Source of the DNA: Paramecium tetraurelia
Lineage: Eukaryota; Ciliophora; Oligohymenophorea; Peniculida; Parameciidae
DNA length: 64,000 nucleotides
Assembly (NCBI RefSeq): GCF_000165425.1
Contig: NW_001799522.1
Span: 186,001 to 250,000, forward strand
Reading direction: 5' to 3'
Under the pieces are notes generated by a model. That model was given only the letters and a program-made list of their open reading frames with translations. It was not told where the DNA came from and made no database searches. Every line of letters starts with the position of its first letter. The first letter of the stretch is position 1. This document shows positions 1-12,900 of this stretch, in pieces. Position numbers and translations under genes: made by a program.

Positions 1-516
1 CTGACTTTTTTAATCGTTGTTTAATTCTGCTTAAAATTTGATCTAATCAGTCTCTTTGGTTAAGAAACTTAAACTCGATAATCTTCTCAATTATGGTCTT
101 TTTTCATTTACTTATATATTTAAGTTTTCATATTAGAGTTTGTCAAATTTATTTCTTTCCTCTTACATAATTTTAAAATCGTTGTGATCTCTAGCATATT
201 TCACTTCTTAATTTTTTACAATTGACAATCTTTTTGAAACTTTATTAAGTATTCCTCTCATTGAAGACATCTTATCAAACTCTTCCTTTTTGCGTTTCTA
301 TTCTCGAATATAAATAATTTAATCTAATAAAGCCTTTCTTTGCATTTGATTTTCTAGAAATTTTAATGCTTTTGAAACCTATAGAGGATCAAAAGGATTT
401 TTGAGTTCTTAAATGGCTTAATTCAACATATCTTTGTTTCTTTTTTGTTTAAGTAGATGTATTTTTTGAGAACAATTATATTTAGTCTCTGAAGTAGGAG
501 TAAGTGATTTTTACAT
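1..516 (-). CDS. Partial gene, charged coiled-coil-like protein (N-terminal part)
   Basis: An open frame on the minus strand runs from ATG at 516 to the left edge of the window, so the C-terminus lies outside. It reads without an intron and uses TAA and TAG freely as Gln. The protein starts MQKSLTPTSE and becomes rich in Lys, Glu, Gln and Asn with helical character and no membrane segment. An internal Met at 426 is an alternative start. No family is recognised. The neighbouring gene starts at 529 on the other strand, which leaves only 12 bp between the two candidate start codons, so one of the two starts may really lie further inside its gene. The coding call rests on the length of the frame (170 codons with no TGA) and on codon use like the rest of the window. 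Confidence 0.6.
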
Positions 517-528
517 ATTAATTTTATA

Positions 529-1781
529 ATGAATTAACAAAAGCCTCCATCAAATTCAACGAAAAAAATAGATTAATCTGTTTCAACAATTACTAGGAAA
601 TCACAATCTGCATCAAGAAAAGATTCATCTTTTTAATAGGCTGCTGTCAGATAAGTCTTAGTAGGCGGACAACCAGGAGTAATATAAAATTTAAAATTCC
701 AAAGGATGGGTTATGGTGTTATTCTTAAGATTAGCCTTAAACAAATCTGGCTAGTATAAAGGATATTGACACACAGATGAATTAAAAGTTCAAGTAAATT
801 GAATCCAATATTGAATCAGAAATAGTGGAAACTTTAAGATAATAATGTCATTAGTTAGGGTTAGATTTGGAGAATGTGAATGTTTAGAATTAAAATTTAA
901 AGATTGATATCGCTTAATAAAATAAATACATAGATTAATAAACCAAAAAGCTTGAAACAGCAATGAAGGAAATTGAAAATTTAAGGAATGTTAAAGCATC
1001 TCTTTAATCTTAATGTGACACAATTAAAGATCTCTATAATAAAACTAAAAGGGATTTAGCAGGAGTGACTTAAGAATTAGAATAAGAAAGGAAAGAAAAT
1101 GAAGAGATGACTCAATAGATGGAAAAATTATAAGGATTATATTAAGAAATGTAAAAGGCAAATAAAGCAGAAGTTGATAATCTGAGAGAGCGAGTAGAAG
1201 AATTGGAAGAAGAGAATGAGGAATTTAAAAGAAAGTTATAAATAAAAGTTGAAATAGATAAGAGATTGGATTAAGAAAGTATGGAATGATTATTAATAGG
1301 AACTATCCAATAGAATTAATAGAAGTTAAATTTGGTATCTGAAAATGAGAGGAAATTAGAAAGAATGGGTAAGCTATTGGAAGAAAATGCTACTTTAAGT
1401 GAAAAACTAGGAGAGAGTGAAACATTAAGAAGACGATTTATGGAGAAAAATAATCAATATGAAAAAGAAATTAAAATTGTAAACCATCAAATTTATATTG
1501 TTTAGCTTGTAGAAAGCAAATTAGAAGTTGAAAAACAAATGGTAGCGTTAAAAAAAAGAGTAAATGATTTATAAGTAATGAAATCAACTAATCAAAAAAT
1601 ATTGGAAGATAAAATCAATAAATTATAAGAGTAATGTACTTAATAGCAGAAATAAATTGAAAAAATGAATCAAAAGTCAAAAAGAAACTAAACCTAATAA
1701 ATCCATCATCAGCAAAACTAAGAGGAGGAAACCTCAGATTATGAAGATGTTGAATCTAAACCATAACTCTTTGGGGCTTGA
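529..1781 (+). CDS. Coiled-coil protein of unknown function
   Basis: The frame starts at ATG 529 and ends at TGA 1779-1781. Two short introns are needed: one of 23 nt beginning GTATAAAGG and ending CACAG near 750-780, and one of 21 nt beginning GTATGGAATG and ending AATAG near 1280-1300. The first ~80 residues are Ser/Gln/Lys-rich and look disordered. The remaining ~300 residues are almost entirely Glu, Lys, Leu, Asn and Gln with long heptad-like stretches, for example LRERVEELEEENEEF, which is a typical long coiled coil. The extreme C-terminus is acidic. No catalytic or binding motif is visible, so a structural or cytoskeletal role is only an inference from the coiled coil. Confidence 0.65.
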
Positions 1782-1812
1782 TTAAAAGAATCTTATTTTT
1801 ATAAATATAATT

Positions 1813-3039
1813 ATGTTATCATAGAAGGAATATTAAAGATTTACTCAAACTCAGCTATCTGAAGATCAATAAAATTTAGATACTAGTGCGTATTTTGAAT
1901 CACCATTATGCAGCAATAATCGATAGAGTATTAGAAATGTCTAAATTAGAGAGGTTCACTTTTACTATTGAAAACTCTGTTTTGAAGTCTTAAATTGACA
2001 ATCAACCAAAATCTTAATCCTAAAATAAATATTCTCTACCTACCCACGGGAACATCTAACTTCCCTTAAAAAAATCTTACATACTCCAAGGAGCACTCTC
2101 AAATCGAATACTTAGAATGAAATAAAAAAATAAACTATAAAAGAGTCAAAGCCAAATTTAAGCCATGTAGTTTCCGAAGTTTAATAATAAGATTCGAAGA
2201 CGAAGTGGTTGTGAACTCCTTAGTGACAAATAAGTAATCACATTTCACATTATTAGGTTAGACTAGCCACTCTGTATCCAATTACTTATATTGCCTTTCA
2301 TTAATAATAGAAGGAAACTAAAAGAAATGAAATGAGAAAGAAAACTATCTTTAAAAGAATGTCAAGTATTTTAATCAAACATTCAAATAATTTAAAATCT
2401 CAATCTAATTTAGGAATTTCTTAATAGAAAATTATGGATGAGATTCATACCAAATTGGATGAGAAATCATCCCATATTATTCTTAATTAATTTTAAAAAT
2501 AAATTGGATGCTTAAAAGAATCTTAGGACTTGTTAGAAAATATGGAGAATTCTGAAAAACTCTTGCTTTTATAAGAAGAACTTAAAAGATATTCTTAATC
2601 TTTAAATAATTCACCAATTATTAAAAGGAATTCTAAGAAATAATCAAATGAGAGATTTTTTGATTCTTAAAAAGTCGTCCTAGATATAAGTAAGAAATAA
2701 CGCAAAACCTTTACTTCTGTTCAAAATTACATAAGTGAACGTTCACAATCTAATCAAACTAAATCTGTTGGTGTAATCTAGAAATAAATTCACTTTAAAT
2801 ATCAAAATTTGTAAAGTCTAACAGAAACAGATACTTCTTCCCCAGTCAAAATAAAAACCACATAAACTGCTCGTCATTTTACGCATATCAAATCTCTATC
2901 AAATCTCCCGGATATAAAGGAAGTATAAACTTAAAGAATAAATAGTAATAGAATCTAAAAAATAGCTGAAAAAGTCAAAAATGTATACATATTTAGTCCT
3001 AGCAAAAATAAATAATTTTTAGATAAAATAAAAATGTGA
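1813..3039 (+). CDS. Ser/Gln/Lys-rich protein of unknown function
   Basis: The frame opens at ATG 1813 (MLSQKEYQRF) and closes at TGA 3037-3039. A 22-nt intron at 1928-1949 (GTATTAGAAATG...AAATTAG) and a 23-nt intron near 2234-2256 (GTAATCACAT...TTATTAG) keep the frame open. The product is about 390 residues, rich in Ser, Gln, Lys and Asn, basic overall, with short helical stretches in the middle (KLDEKSSHIILNQ) and no signal peptide or membrane segment. I do not recognise a domain. It lies 31 bp after the preceding gene on the same strand; such spacing is normal here and does not imply co-regulation. Confidence 0.6.
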
Positions 3040-3171
3040 AAGTTTTTGTACTAATTAACATATTTTTAAATCTCTTAATTTATCATAAAATAAAAGTTTA
3101 GAGTTTTCACCTTATATACATCTAAATTATTATAATTTATTTTATAAAAGGTGTTTCAATATATATTCTCA

Positions 3172-4008
3172 ATGATGTGTGGTAGAAGTTATATTAATTT
3201 ATTGGCTGAGAAATAATTTGTGATTGTGTCGATTTTTGTTTATTTGGAAATACCTTTTTTATTCTAGGTATTCAAAGATAAACATGATGATACATACTAA
3301 ATTAAGAACTTGGTTCTTATTATTATCCTCACAATTGTTCTATAAAATTTTTGTTTTCTTAAATTAAGAGGATTACTTCAAAAGGGATTAAATATTTATC
3401 AAGAAAAAGGTAAATTAAGGGTAGTTATTGTCTTTGTGAAGAGAAATAGTTAATTAATGAGGGTTTCAAAAGGAATGAATTTAAATTAATTTGATCATTA
3501 TTTTTATTAAAAAAACAAGAAGGTCAAATGGGACTGTAAATAATTATTTTTAAACCATATTAGAGATCTAAAGATGAGACTTCTTTTAAGCAACACATTT
3601 ATGTCACTGGTTGTGGTTGTGAATTTAGCTTTGGTTTCATATTTGAAAGAAAACGATGGAGGTGATTATACTCAATTTTCATATATAACAAATATTAGCA
3701 CATCTGATCATGATAAATATAGAAATTACTTAAACCTTGCGATTGCTGCCTTTGTTTTAATGCTAGTAGGATTTCTAGTAGGAATGGTCCAACCATTTTT
3801 GAAATAAGCAGCGCTTGCTTATGTGATGGCATTGTTGATATTAACAGGATATGTATGTCTATTTGCAGGAGTATTCATAAATGACACCTTCTAATACAAT
3901 TTTTCTGATGGAAAATCGTATAATTACAGTCTGGCATCATTCTTTGGAATGGGAGGAGTTTTTATCTAAGGAATGGTAAATTCTTGGAGATAAAGATCAG
4001 TTGAATGA
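3172..4008 (+). CDS. Multi-span membrane protein (about five transmembrane segments)
   Basis: A single frame from ATG 3172 (MMCGRSYINLL) to TGA 4006-4008 encodes 278 residues with no intron required. Hydrophobic segments are visible at about residues 12-32 (VIVSIFVYLEIPF), 45-63 (LVLIIILTIVL), 135-155 (MSLVVVVNLALV), 187-207 (AIAAFVLMLVGFLVG) and 217-237 (AYVMALLILTGYVCLF), with hydrophilic charged loops between. The layout resembles small tetra- or penta-span membrane proteins that are common in ciliates, but I cannot name the family. There is no obvious channel filter or transporter motif. The coding call is strong because of frame length and hydrophobic periodicity; the function is unknown. 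Confidence 0.75.
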
Positions 4009-4126
4009 ATATTAATAGTTTATTCAATATATATAATCATATTTCTGAGTTATTTTGTAGTTTGATCAATATTTAAATGCAACTATTTATCATATTATTA
4101 TAATTTTTGTATCATTTATTATACTA

Positions 4127-5524
4127 TCATTTTTTCTTTCTTGAATTACTTTCAGAATCAATACTTTCATCACTTCCATCTGATTGTTCCTCAACGTCTC
4201 CCTCTTGAAAATCGTCATCATCTTCATCTGAATCTAAATTATTGAGGTCCGCATTAGCTTTGTTCCTTTGATTATATAAAATAAATTAACTTTTTGCTTC
4301 TACTATCATCATCGTCGTCTTAATCACTTTCGCTCAGCTACACACGAGGGAGTTCCTCTTACAGTTTTCTAACAGCTATCTTTTTGGTGGATAAATATTA
4401 AGTTAAATTATCTAATTCATCCTTTTCTATACTAGAAAAAAGTTGATTTGAATTTTTATATATTACTTTAACATCAAAGAACTTATTCAAATTTGTTTAT
4501 CCGATCTAAAAATTTATCATAAAATATACTCTTTGAAAAATAACTTCCTTTATTTCCTCGTGTTTGATGTGTAGAACAGGCTTTTGTAAATATATTAGAG
4601 ATTTCTCTAATGGGAATAAAAATCCAGAATGAGGACCAACAGAGCATCTCAAACAACATAACCCATTTTTGGTTTTAAAATTTTTAGGTGTGACAACCTT
4701 AATTCCTGTTATTTCAGATAATAATTCGCATACTGTGTCATATAATGGGCCTGAGTATTCTTCTTTGATTTCTTTCCATCCAATTTCATCTAGTTATTGC
4801 CTCTAATATTTTAATTTAATTTCATTTTCATAATCTTTCTTAAATTGCATAACTAAGTAATTATAAGCTGTCTATCCTTATTTGAAAGGATGTTCTAGTC
4901 CTATTACAAGTGATAAATTAATTTCATCAGGCATGGGCAATAAGAAAAATCTTGAGATGCCCTTGTAATCTGTTGTGAATTAATAAGTATTTCCATGAAA
5001 TCGAATATCCTTTTTAAAGAAATCCATAGTGTAACGCCCTCTTTCGAAAATTAATATATCAATTACCTTGGTACAATCAAAGGAACATCATTAATGGTTA
5101 GAATCGAGTCAGCACTACTCTGTCCAATTTTCGCCTTTACTAAGATTTCATTCTATAATTGTTATTAGAATGTTGGTTCTTCGTCTTCTTCTTCATCAAC
5201 TTTTTCCTAATCCGAATCCGCATCTTATTTTTTTTTCTCTTGTTTGACTTTCTAATTTGATTTCAAATTTTACTTATTCTTATGGAGGAATGAAAAATCT
5301 CACTTCGCATAACATGTCATCACTAATTAATCATTGCAGCTATACTTTTCGCCACATTCCTCAGTTGTCAATTGCAATACGATGTCATTTTTCTAGGTAT
5401 TCGAATTAACCACTTTTTTGAGTGGTAATTTTATTATGTTGCTTGAATTATATCTCAGCGATAAATTTTTGTCATCGACTGAAACTGATCCCCAGTTGAT
5501 CCCTTTGGTACATTGATCTGACAT
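4127..5524 (-). CDS. SSRP1: FACT complex subunit SSRP1/Pob3
   Basis: The protein begins at ATG 5524 and ends at TGA 4127-4129. Sequence features match SSRP1/Pob3, the FACT histone chaperone that helps RNA polymerase and replication pass nucleosomes in the nucleus. The N-terminal domain contains the family pattern EVRFFIPP once a 23-nt intron near 5320-5345 is removed. The middle domain has the diagnostic run PRGRYTMDFF, then IRFHGNTYQF and ISRFFLLPMP, and later YPL-type and HIKHEEI stretches of the double PH fold. The C-terminal tail is very acidic (SDEDDDDFQEGD) and then basic, with no HMG box, so it is closer in layout to yeast Pob3 than to animal SSRP1. Several other introns of about 25 nt are needed, one of them interrupting the acidic tail near 4256-4280. 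In many eukaryotes the partner is Spt16, which is not in this window. Confidence 0.9.
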
Positions 5525-6950
5525 TTTAAATTAAATAATAAACTTATATTTGGGCGCATAAAAATTCAATATTTGTGATGAGGAATTTTCTTAAACAAAT
5601 TTATATGTTTTTTAACGGATCTCACATCATCCATATGACTCTCTATCCAATTAATATTCAATCTGAAATGATTCACGCAAAACAACGCTGCTTAAAACTT
5701 TAAATGATATTTAAATTTACTACTCAACTCGAAATATTATCTTCTAACATAGTTAATAAATTCAAGCTAAGGCCTTATTAAAACTATGAAATCTCTCTAA
5801 AATCTAAGACTATTTTCATATAAAATAAAGTATCAACGGTTTTCTACATGAATTAATCTACTTTGTCTTTATTATAGATTTATCATTCTGTGAACTAATT
5901 ACTATGATGTTATAAAAGATAAATTATAATTTACACCTAAGCATCTTTCTCTCTAAAGATAATATTTCACTGTTAAATATTATTTTGCAACTCCTTAGCT
6001 ATATAGATAGTATTACTTCCTAACACAAGTCATCAATGTATATTGGATTTAAATAAACAAATGATATACATCACGAAATGTGTTCTATAAATATTGATAA
6101 ACCAATTCAATTACTTTGAAATTGATTCTTCAAGATAATTTTAAACTATTTCATCATGTTCCAATCCAATCCTCTTTCTATCTTAATAGCATATGATAAT
6201 TTTTTCTCTATCTCATTTCCAAATTTTCATTTAAGTATTGATAAATTGAAATTCTCAATATTAAATAGGATTATAGTAAAAAATCGTTTGTTCGTCCTAA
6301 TGGTATCTTAAATATTTCTCGATTAATTTCGATAAAATTCAAATTAGAAATATCCTATAAGGTTGACGTAACTCGATTCCTAGAACTCAATATAAGATAC
6401 TTACATTAATCAATTGTATTGTGTTTGTAACAATTTTTAGTTCAGAAAAATTTATAAATTAACGAATATAATGAAAAATCTTAACCAAAATTGAATACAA
6501 GTGAAAAAGCAATAAAAGAATAATAATTGTCTAAGATTTTTTCCAAGTTTTAGATTTAAACATATTGAATGAAGATATTTGGATTAAAATTATGAAATAA
6601 ACTAATTAATTAGTATTTGTAATAATAATTTGGGGTGTTATTACCGATTAAATTTACATATGTTTGAGTTTGAGAATAAACATCAATTAAATATATAATA
6701 AATATTAATATCCATTGATTATCAAATATATTAGATTCTAGCAAATGATTATTAAACTTATTAATGCCTTTATTCCAATTAACTTAAACTCCATTCTTTA
6801 AAATTTACTATTTAATATCTTCATATACATATAATTACAAAATTATTAATTAACATAAATCTAAAGAATTATTTATATATTTCAAATATTAACATTCCAT
6901 ATAGCATATGAATTTGGAAATATATTTAATAAATTATTTAAGCTTATAAA
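5525..6950. other. AT-rich stretch without a convincing gene
   Basis: This 1.4-kb interval has frequent TGA in all six frames. On the minus strand between about 5600 and 6450 there are short coding-like pieces, for example LDFREISQFQQGLSL and IEKKLSYAIKIERGLDW, which may be the remains of a decayed gene or parts of a gene with more introns than I can place. From about 6450 to 6950 I see only very AT-rich DNA. The last part should contain the promoter of the giant gene that begins at 6951. Confidence 0.45.
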
Positions 6951-9900
6951 ATGGATCTAATTGTTTTTGTATTTTTTCTTTTACAATCCCATTTAGATAA
7001 AACAATTAATATCTCATGTGAATGTGCTCATATTATCGAGGAACATAAATGCAATAATTCCCAAAAATGTTTATGGAATAATATGAGTGAAAAGTGTTAA
7101 ATAAATTTGAATGCTGAAACTTAAATTCAAAGTCTATCATATTGTTCATAATTTGTTGAGGATGAATGCATTTTAAATAAAAAGTGTGCATTTCACTTAG
7201 GAAAATGCTAAGAATTTACAAAATGTGAAGACTTATTGAAAGATAAATGCCTATCATCATCGTATTGGTGTATTTCAAATGGATAAATTTGCATTCCTAA
7301 GAATGAATGCCAAGAATATATAAATAAAGTGAGTTGTCAAAATAAAAATATACATGGGAAATATTGTATATGGAAAATAACAATTGATGGTCCTAAATGT
7401 TTAAATGTTGAAAGTTGTGAAGAATTGCCTTAAATCTTAAATACAGACAATGCTTGCAGAGAATAAATTAACAATTGCACAACATCTAATTAAGGTGGAT
7501 GTATGAGATCAAAAGATTATTGTAATATGTATACTTTAGAGGAGTAATGCTTTTAAACTTATTAGAATGTTAAATGTTTTTGGGAATAAAAATTAAAGAA
7601 ATGTTTTGAGAAAAATTGTTCTAATAAATATTTATAAATTCATCATGAATGTTAAAATTTTTTATCAAATTGCACCACTGATGGCACTAGATGTATTGAT
7701 AAATCATCATGTTAATAATATTAATAATAATAAGGGTGTGTAATAGATAATCTTGGAAATCCTTGTATCTTTTATTAAGGATAATGCTATTATAAAAATT
7801 GTGATTAGGCCCCAATAACAATAAACTCAATGCTTTAATGCTAATCATTTGATAATGGCAATTAAGTCTGCGTATCAAAAAAAAACGGAGGATGTAAAAA
7901 CAAACCGAATTAATGTGATTAATTAGAAACGTAAGATTCTTGCCTAATCACTAATTAAGTAGCTGGCAAATATTGTATATGGGATGAAAGAATATAACAA
8001 TGTAAAGTTAAAGAATGTAAAGATGCTCCTCTAAATTTTGATCATAATTAATGTATATAATGGCTGGATGATTATTAATGTATAAGTGGACAAGGAAATG
8101 GCTGTATTGATAATTTTCAAAATTGCAATGACATTAAGAATCTAAAAAGTTGTGTGAAAAATAAAAATAGGAAGTAATGTATTATTGAAAATGATGAATG
8201 TTTTGAAGAAGAATGTCAGAGTTTTAAATATCCTAAATACGATACAGATAAAAAATGTTCAGATAAATTAAGTATTTGTACTTACAATTATTTAACTAAA
8301 AGTTGTATTAACAAAGTATGTGAAAATTTATCAGATAAAGAATGTAATTATGATTTTGAAATGAATAAATGTACAATTCCGTCTGGTTGTTCACATAAAA
8401 GATGTGAGTCAGCTTCATTTTATTTAAGTTCTTATGAAGATTGTTAAAATTGGGATATTAGATGTACAATAAATATAATTGTGACAACAAGTATGCTATA
8501 TATGAATGGTTGTATTACAAAATATATGGATTGTCACCAATTTAAATATTAACAATAATGCACATCAACATTACAAGGAATTCCTTGTTTTTGGAACAAT
8601 GAGATAAAATTATGCGAATTTTAAACTTGCAATAATGCTCCTGTCTCATTAAATACAATATCTTAATGTTAAGATTGGGTTAAGTACCACACTTAGAAAT
8701 GTGTTAATAAACAGAATGGAGGATGCATTGAATAATTTCCTTAATGTTTGTAATTGACTGAAGAATTGTAATGTACTATAGGTTCATTGAATAATTTATG
8801 TTTTTGGAATACTTAAACAAATAAGTGTGAAGATAGGACTTGTATGAATGCAAGTACTAACTTAAAATCTAATTTATAATGTAGATAATGGCTATCAAAT
8901 TGTAAATTAAGTAAGTCTGGATTAGGATGTGAAATTGATTCTGGAATATATGATTTATGTACTGATGCACCAGAGATACAATAGTTTAGTACTCATGAAG
9001 AATGCTAAGCATGGAATCCTAAATGTACACTTAAATTAGGATCTAGTTGTGCAACTAAATTAAATTGTGAAAGCTATTAAACTAACACTGAATGTTTAAC
9101 TGATATCAATAATTAACCATGTCAGTGGAATGGAACAAACTGTTATACAAAGAAGTGCAGTGATATTTCATCTATTCCCACTACTGCTGATGATTGTTCA
9201 AACTTTTCTCCTTTATGTACAATTTCAACTGAAATTGTTACATGCTAAGATAAGAAACCAAATTGCAGCGATTATAATAATAATATGTCTGATTGTAAAG
9301 TTAATTCTGCAGGTTAAAAATGTTCAGTGGACACTTTAACCTCAAGTTCAGGTTCAGACTCAACCTCAAGTTCAGGTTCAGGTTCAGACTCAACCTCAGA
9401 CTCAGGTTCAGGTTCAACCTCAACCTCAACCTCAACCTCAACCTCAACCTCAACCTCAACCTCAACCTCAGGTTCAACCTCAACCTCAGGCTCAACTTCA
9501 ACTTCAACCTCAGGCTCAAAGTCACATACAGGTTCACCTACACGTTTAGCTTCTCGTTCAACATCATCTTAAACTTAAACTTTAACTTGTGTAGTTGCAA
9601 AATATTTAACACAAGTTCCATATTATATTTATAGTTGTAGCTATGAAAATAAGGATAAAGGATTCCTATATTAATATTTTGACCCATTAAAAACTTGTAT
9701 TGAAACTCCTTAAACTTGTGATTAAGTTCCGAAAGATTAATGTGATATAATTGCAACAATCAACAATGAGATATGCTCTTATAATGGCACCCAATGTGCA
9801 GTCCTCAGTTAAATATCAAATCCATTGGAAGATTGTAGAATAGAATATTCATAGAATAGTTAGCGTTAATGTAAACTTTATTCGAAAACTTGTGAATTAG

Positions 9901-12900
9901 ATTTTATTCAATATAATCGCTGCACTTTTACTTCTTGCTTAAATGTTTTACAAAGTTAATGCGATTTAATTACTTTAAACAATAATATTTAATGCGTTTG
10001 GAATAATTCCACATGTCAAGTCAGAACTTGCAATTACATCAATGAAGAACCTCAGTCTGTTGAGTAATGCATATAATGGTTAGATTCTTGCTCCTATGAT
10101 TAAACAAAAAAGAGTTGTACCGATAGGACTTCGTGTTCTTAAGAAACATCTGAATTGATATGTAACAAAGTATCATATATCAATCCATAGGGGTAAAAAA
10201 CATATTGCTTTTGGAATTCAAATGGTTGTTCTGATATTACATTATGTTCATAAATTTATGATCCAACGTCACATTAAATGTGTCAATAAAAATTGCCAAC
10301 TTGTACATCTTAAACATCCCCCTCAAACACTGCTACCTGCATTGAAATTCCTTCTTTTTGTAATTAGATTCAAAATTAAAATTAATGTATTTGAGATTCT
10401 AAATTTGAAAGATGTATTTGGAGTTATGAAAAATGCTTTTGATTATTTTGTCATTTTAGAATTTTAAATTCAAACCGTAATTTATTTTAAATTTGCAAAA
10501 ACAGACAATTATATTGTGTGTATAATCCTTTAAGATCTCAATGTGAGGAAATAAGTTAATGCTAATTGATTCCTAACTAAACAATTGATGCTTAGAATTG
10601 TGTAAATTTTAGTTTACTTTGTAGAATAAATGAATAATATGATGGTTGTGTTAGAAATACAAAATGCTCATGAGCAACTACATACTTTCAATATAAATGC
10701 GATTCCTTTCTTCTGTATAAGAGATGCCGAGAAAAAGAGTTTATTTATAGTTGTTAACCTTTTGCTTAATTTTGTTAAGATTACAAAAAATAAGAAAACT
10801 GTAAATTCGATTATCGATAAAGTGAATGTTACTGGGAGGCTAAATTAAATCAATGTATCAATTTTTTATGCAACGAGATTGATTAGTTAGTTTAAACCCA
10901 TTAAGATTGCTAATAAATATCTTCAGATTGTACTATTAACATTTAAAATTCATAATATTCATGTTAAAATTTACTTTAATGCAATGAATATTAAGATGAA
11001 TATTAATGTGTTATCAATTTAAATCATAAGATATGTAGTTGGATAGATAACAAATGTATTTTTGATAACTGTAGGAATTCTGCTAAAAATATGATTTATG
11101 ATATTGGATCATGTGAAAATAATTATGGTAGTAATTGCACAATAAATGAGGATAGATCTGGATGTATAATTAAATACAAAATATGCAAAAATTACAATTA
11201 ATTCTAATGTTTAACTCCTGATCAAAGAAATTTATCTGGATTACTCTGCTTTTGGGATTAAATCAATTAAATTTGTTCAGAACTAATTTGTGACTAAGCT
11301 CCTTAAAATTATAATTAATTATTTGAATGTTAATCTTTTAATTAGAATTGCTAACCTTCTTAATGTAGATAATCGAAATGTGAAGATTTTAAATACAACA
11401 CAGATACGAAATGTTAATCTGTACTTTCAAATAGTTAATGCACTACAAATGGTTTCTAATGTATTTAAAGAAAATAATGTGAAAATGCCATCTATTCTTC
11501 AGGATGCACTTACTCAATTGATTTTTAAGATTGTTAATGGTTAGAAGAGGAAAATTAATGTGTTCTCAAATCCTGTGATTCTGCGCCTAATAGCATTTAA
11601 ACTCATTAATAATGTTAATAGTATTTCCAAGGATGCACTGCAAAACTGAATGGAGGTTGTAGTTAACTGACAACATGCAATTCAATATCAACCAAAGAAG
11701 GATGTCTAACTGATTAATTTAACATGAACTGTTTATGGGATGAGGATAAGAAATAATGTATTTATCTATAGTGTGATACTATTTGTGGAGATGGAATTGC
11801 AGGATTGAATGAAGAATGTGATGATGGAAACTTATTACCTTATGATGGGTGTTATAAATGTAAAGTATAATGTTAATATGGATGTAATGTTTGTGAGTCT
11901 AAAATCTGTTTGGATTGCTCCATTGGTTATGAATTAAGTTCAGATGCTTAATGTTATGAAATTTGTGGGGATGGCTTAATTAATGGATAGGAAGAATGTG
12001 ACGACATGAATGAAATCAAAGAGGATGGCTGTTTTGGCTGTAGATTTTAGTGTCATAAACAATGTCTTATATGTTCTTAAGGTTTATGCTAACTTTGTTA
12101 AAAAGGTTGGGAATAATACAATAATTAATGCAAATCTGTTTGTGGAAATGGTCAGTTAGTTGGGGAATATGAACAATGCGATGATGGCAATAATGATGAT
12201 TTTGATGGTTGTGATGCTAATTGTAAGGTTGAAGAAAATTGGATTTGTAATTAATCATAAATTACTGGACTAAGTGAATGTATAAATTAAGTAGCACCAA
12301 AAGTGCTCTTTGAGAACCAATCTTAAAAAAGAGATAGTGAATAAATTATTATGATGTAATTTAATTAATAAATAAAGTTGAAAATGCTTTGCAATTTAGA
12401 AGATTATATTAAAATTAATGTAACAAAGAATGTAAACTTTGATTACACTATAGTTCCTATTAAATAAGCTACACCAACATTAACTAATGTTTAATATAAA
12501 ATATAAATATCGTTATTAGAATCAGTTGATGAACCTTTTGCTACTGTTTCATTTATAGAATCAATTCTTATTAATAATCTCAATCAAGAGTTAATTGTGT
12601 TATCTAAAACTATAAGTTTAGGTAATCCTTTAATTTTATCCCTTGATGCAAAGAATCGATTAGATAGTGCAATATAATTTAATGAAATTATGATTTATGT
12701 CTTTATTGCATCTTCCACTCTATCAGTATTAACAGGGAACTTTGATTTATTTTTCAACATGCTGGCACTTTTGTAACAATTGTCTTATGTAAGATATTTA
12801 GCTGTGCCATACCCAAGTCATCTGGAGCAGTATTTAAAAGTATTTAAAATAATCTCATTTTAACCTTTATATGATAAATTACAGATTGATTATTATTTCT

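Noticed and set aside
5280-5360. An in-frame TGA in SSRP1
   Set aside because: A 23-nt intron followed by a 25-nt intron gives the conserved EVRFFIPP motif without any stop.
9301-9634. Long overlapping frames on both strands in the hexamer repeat region
   Set aside because: They are by-products of a stop-free 6-bp repeat; only the frame coding Thr-Ser continues into the cysteine-rich protein on both sides.
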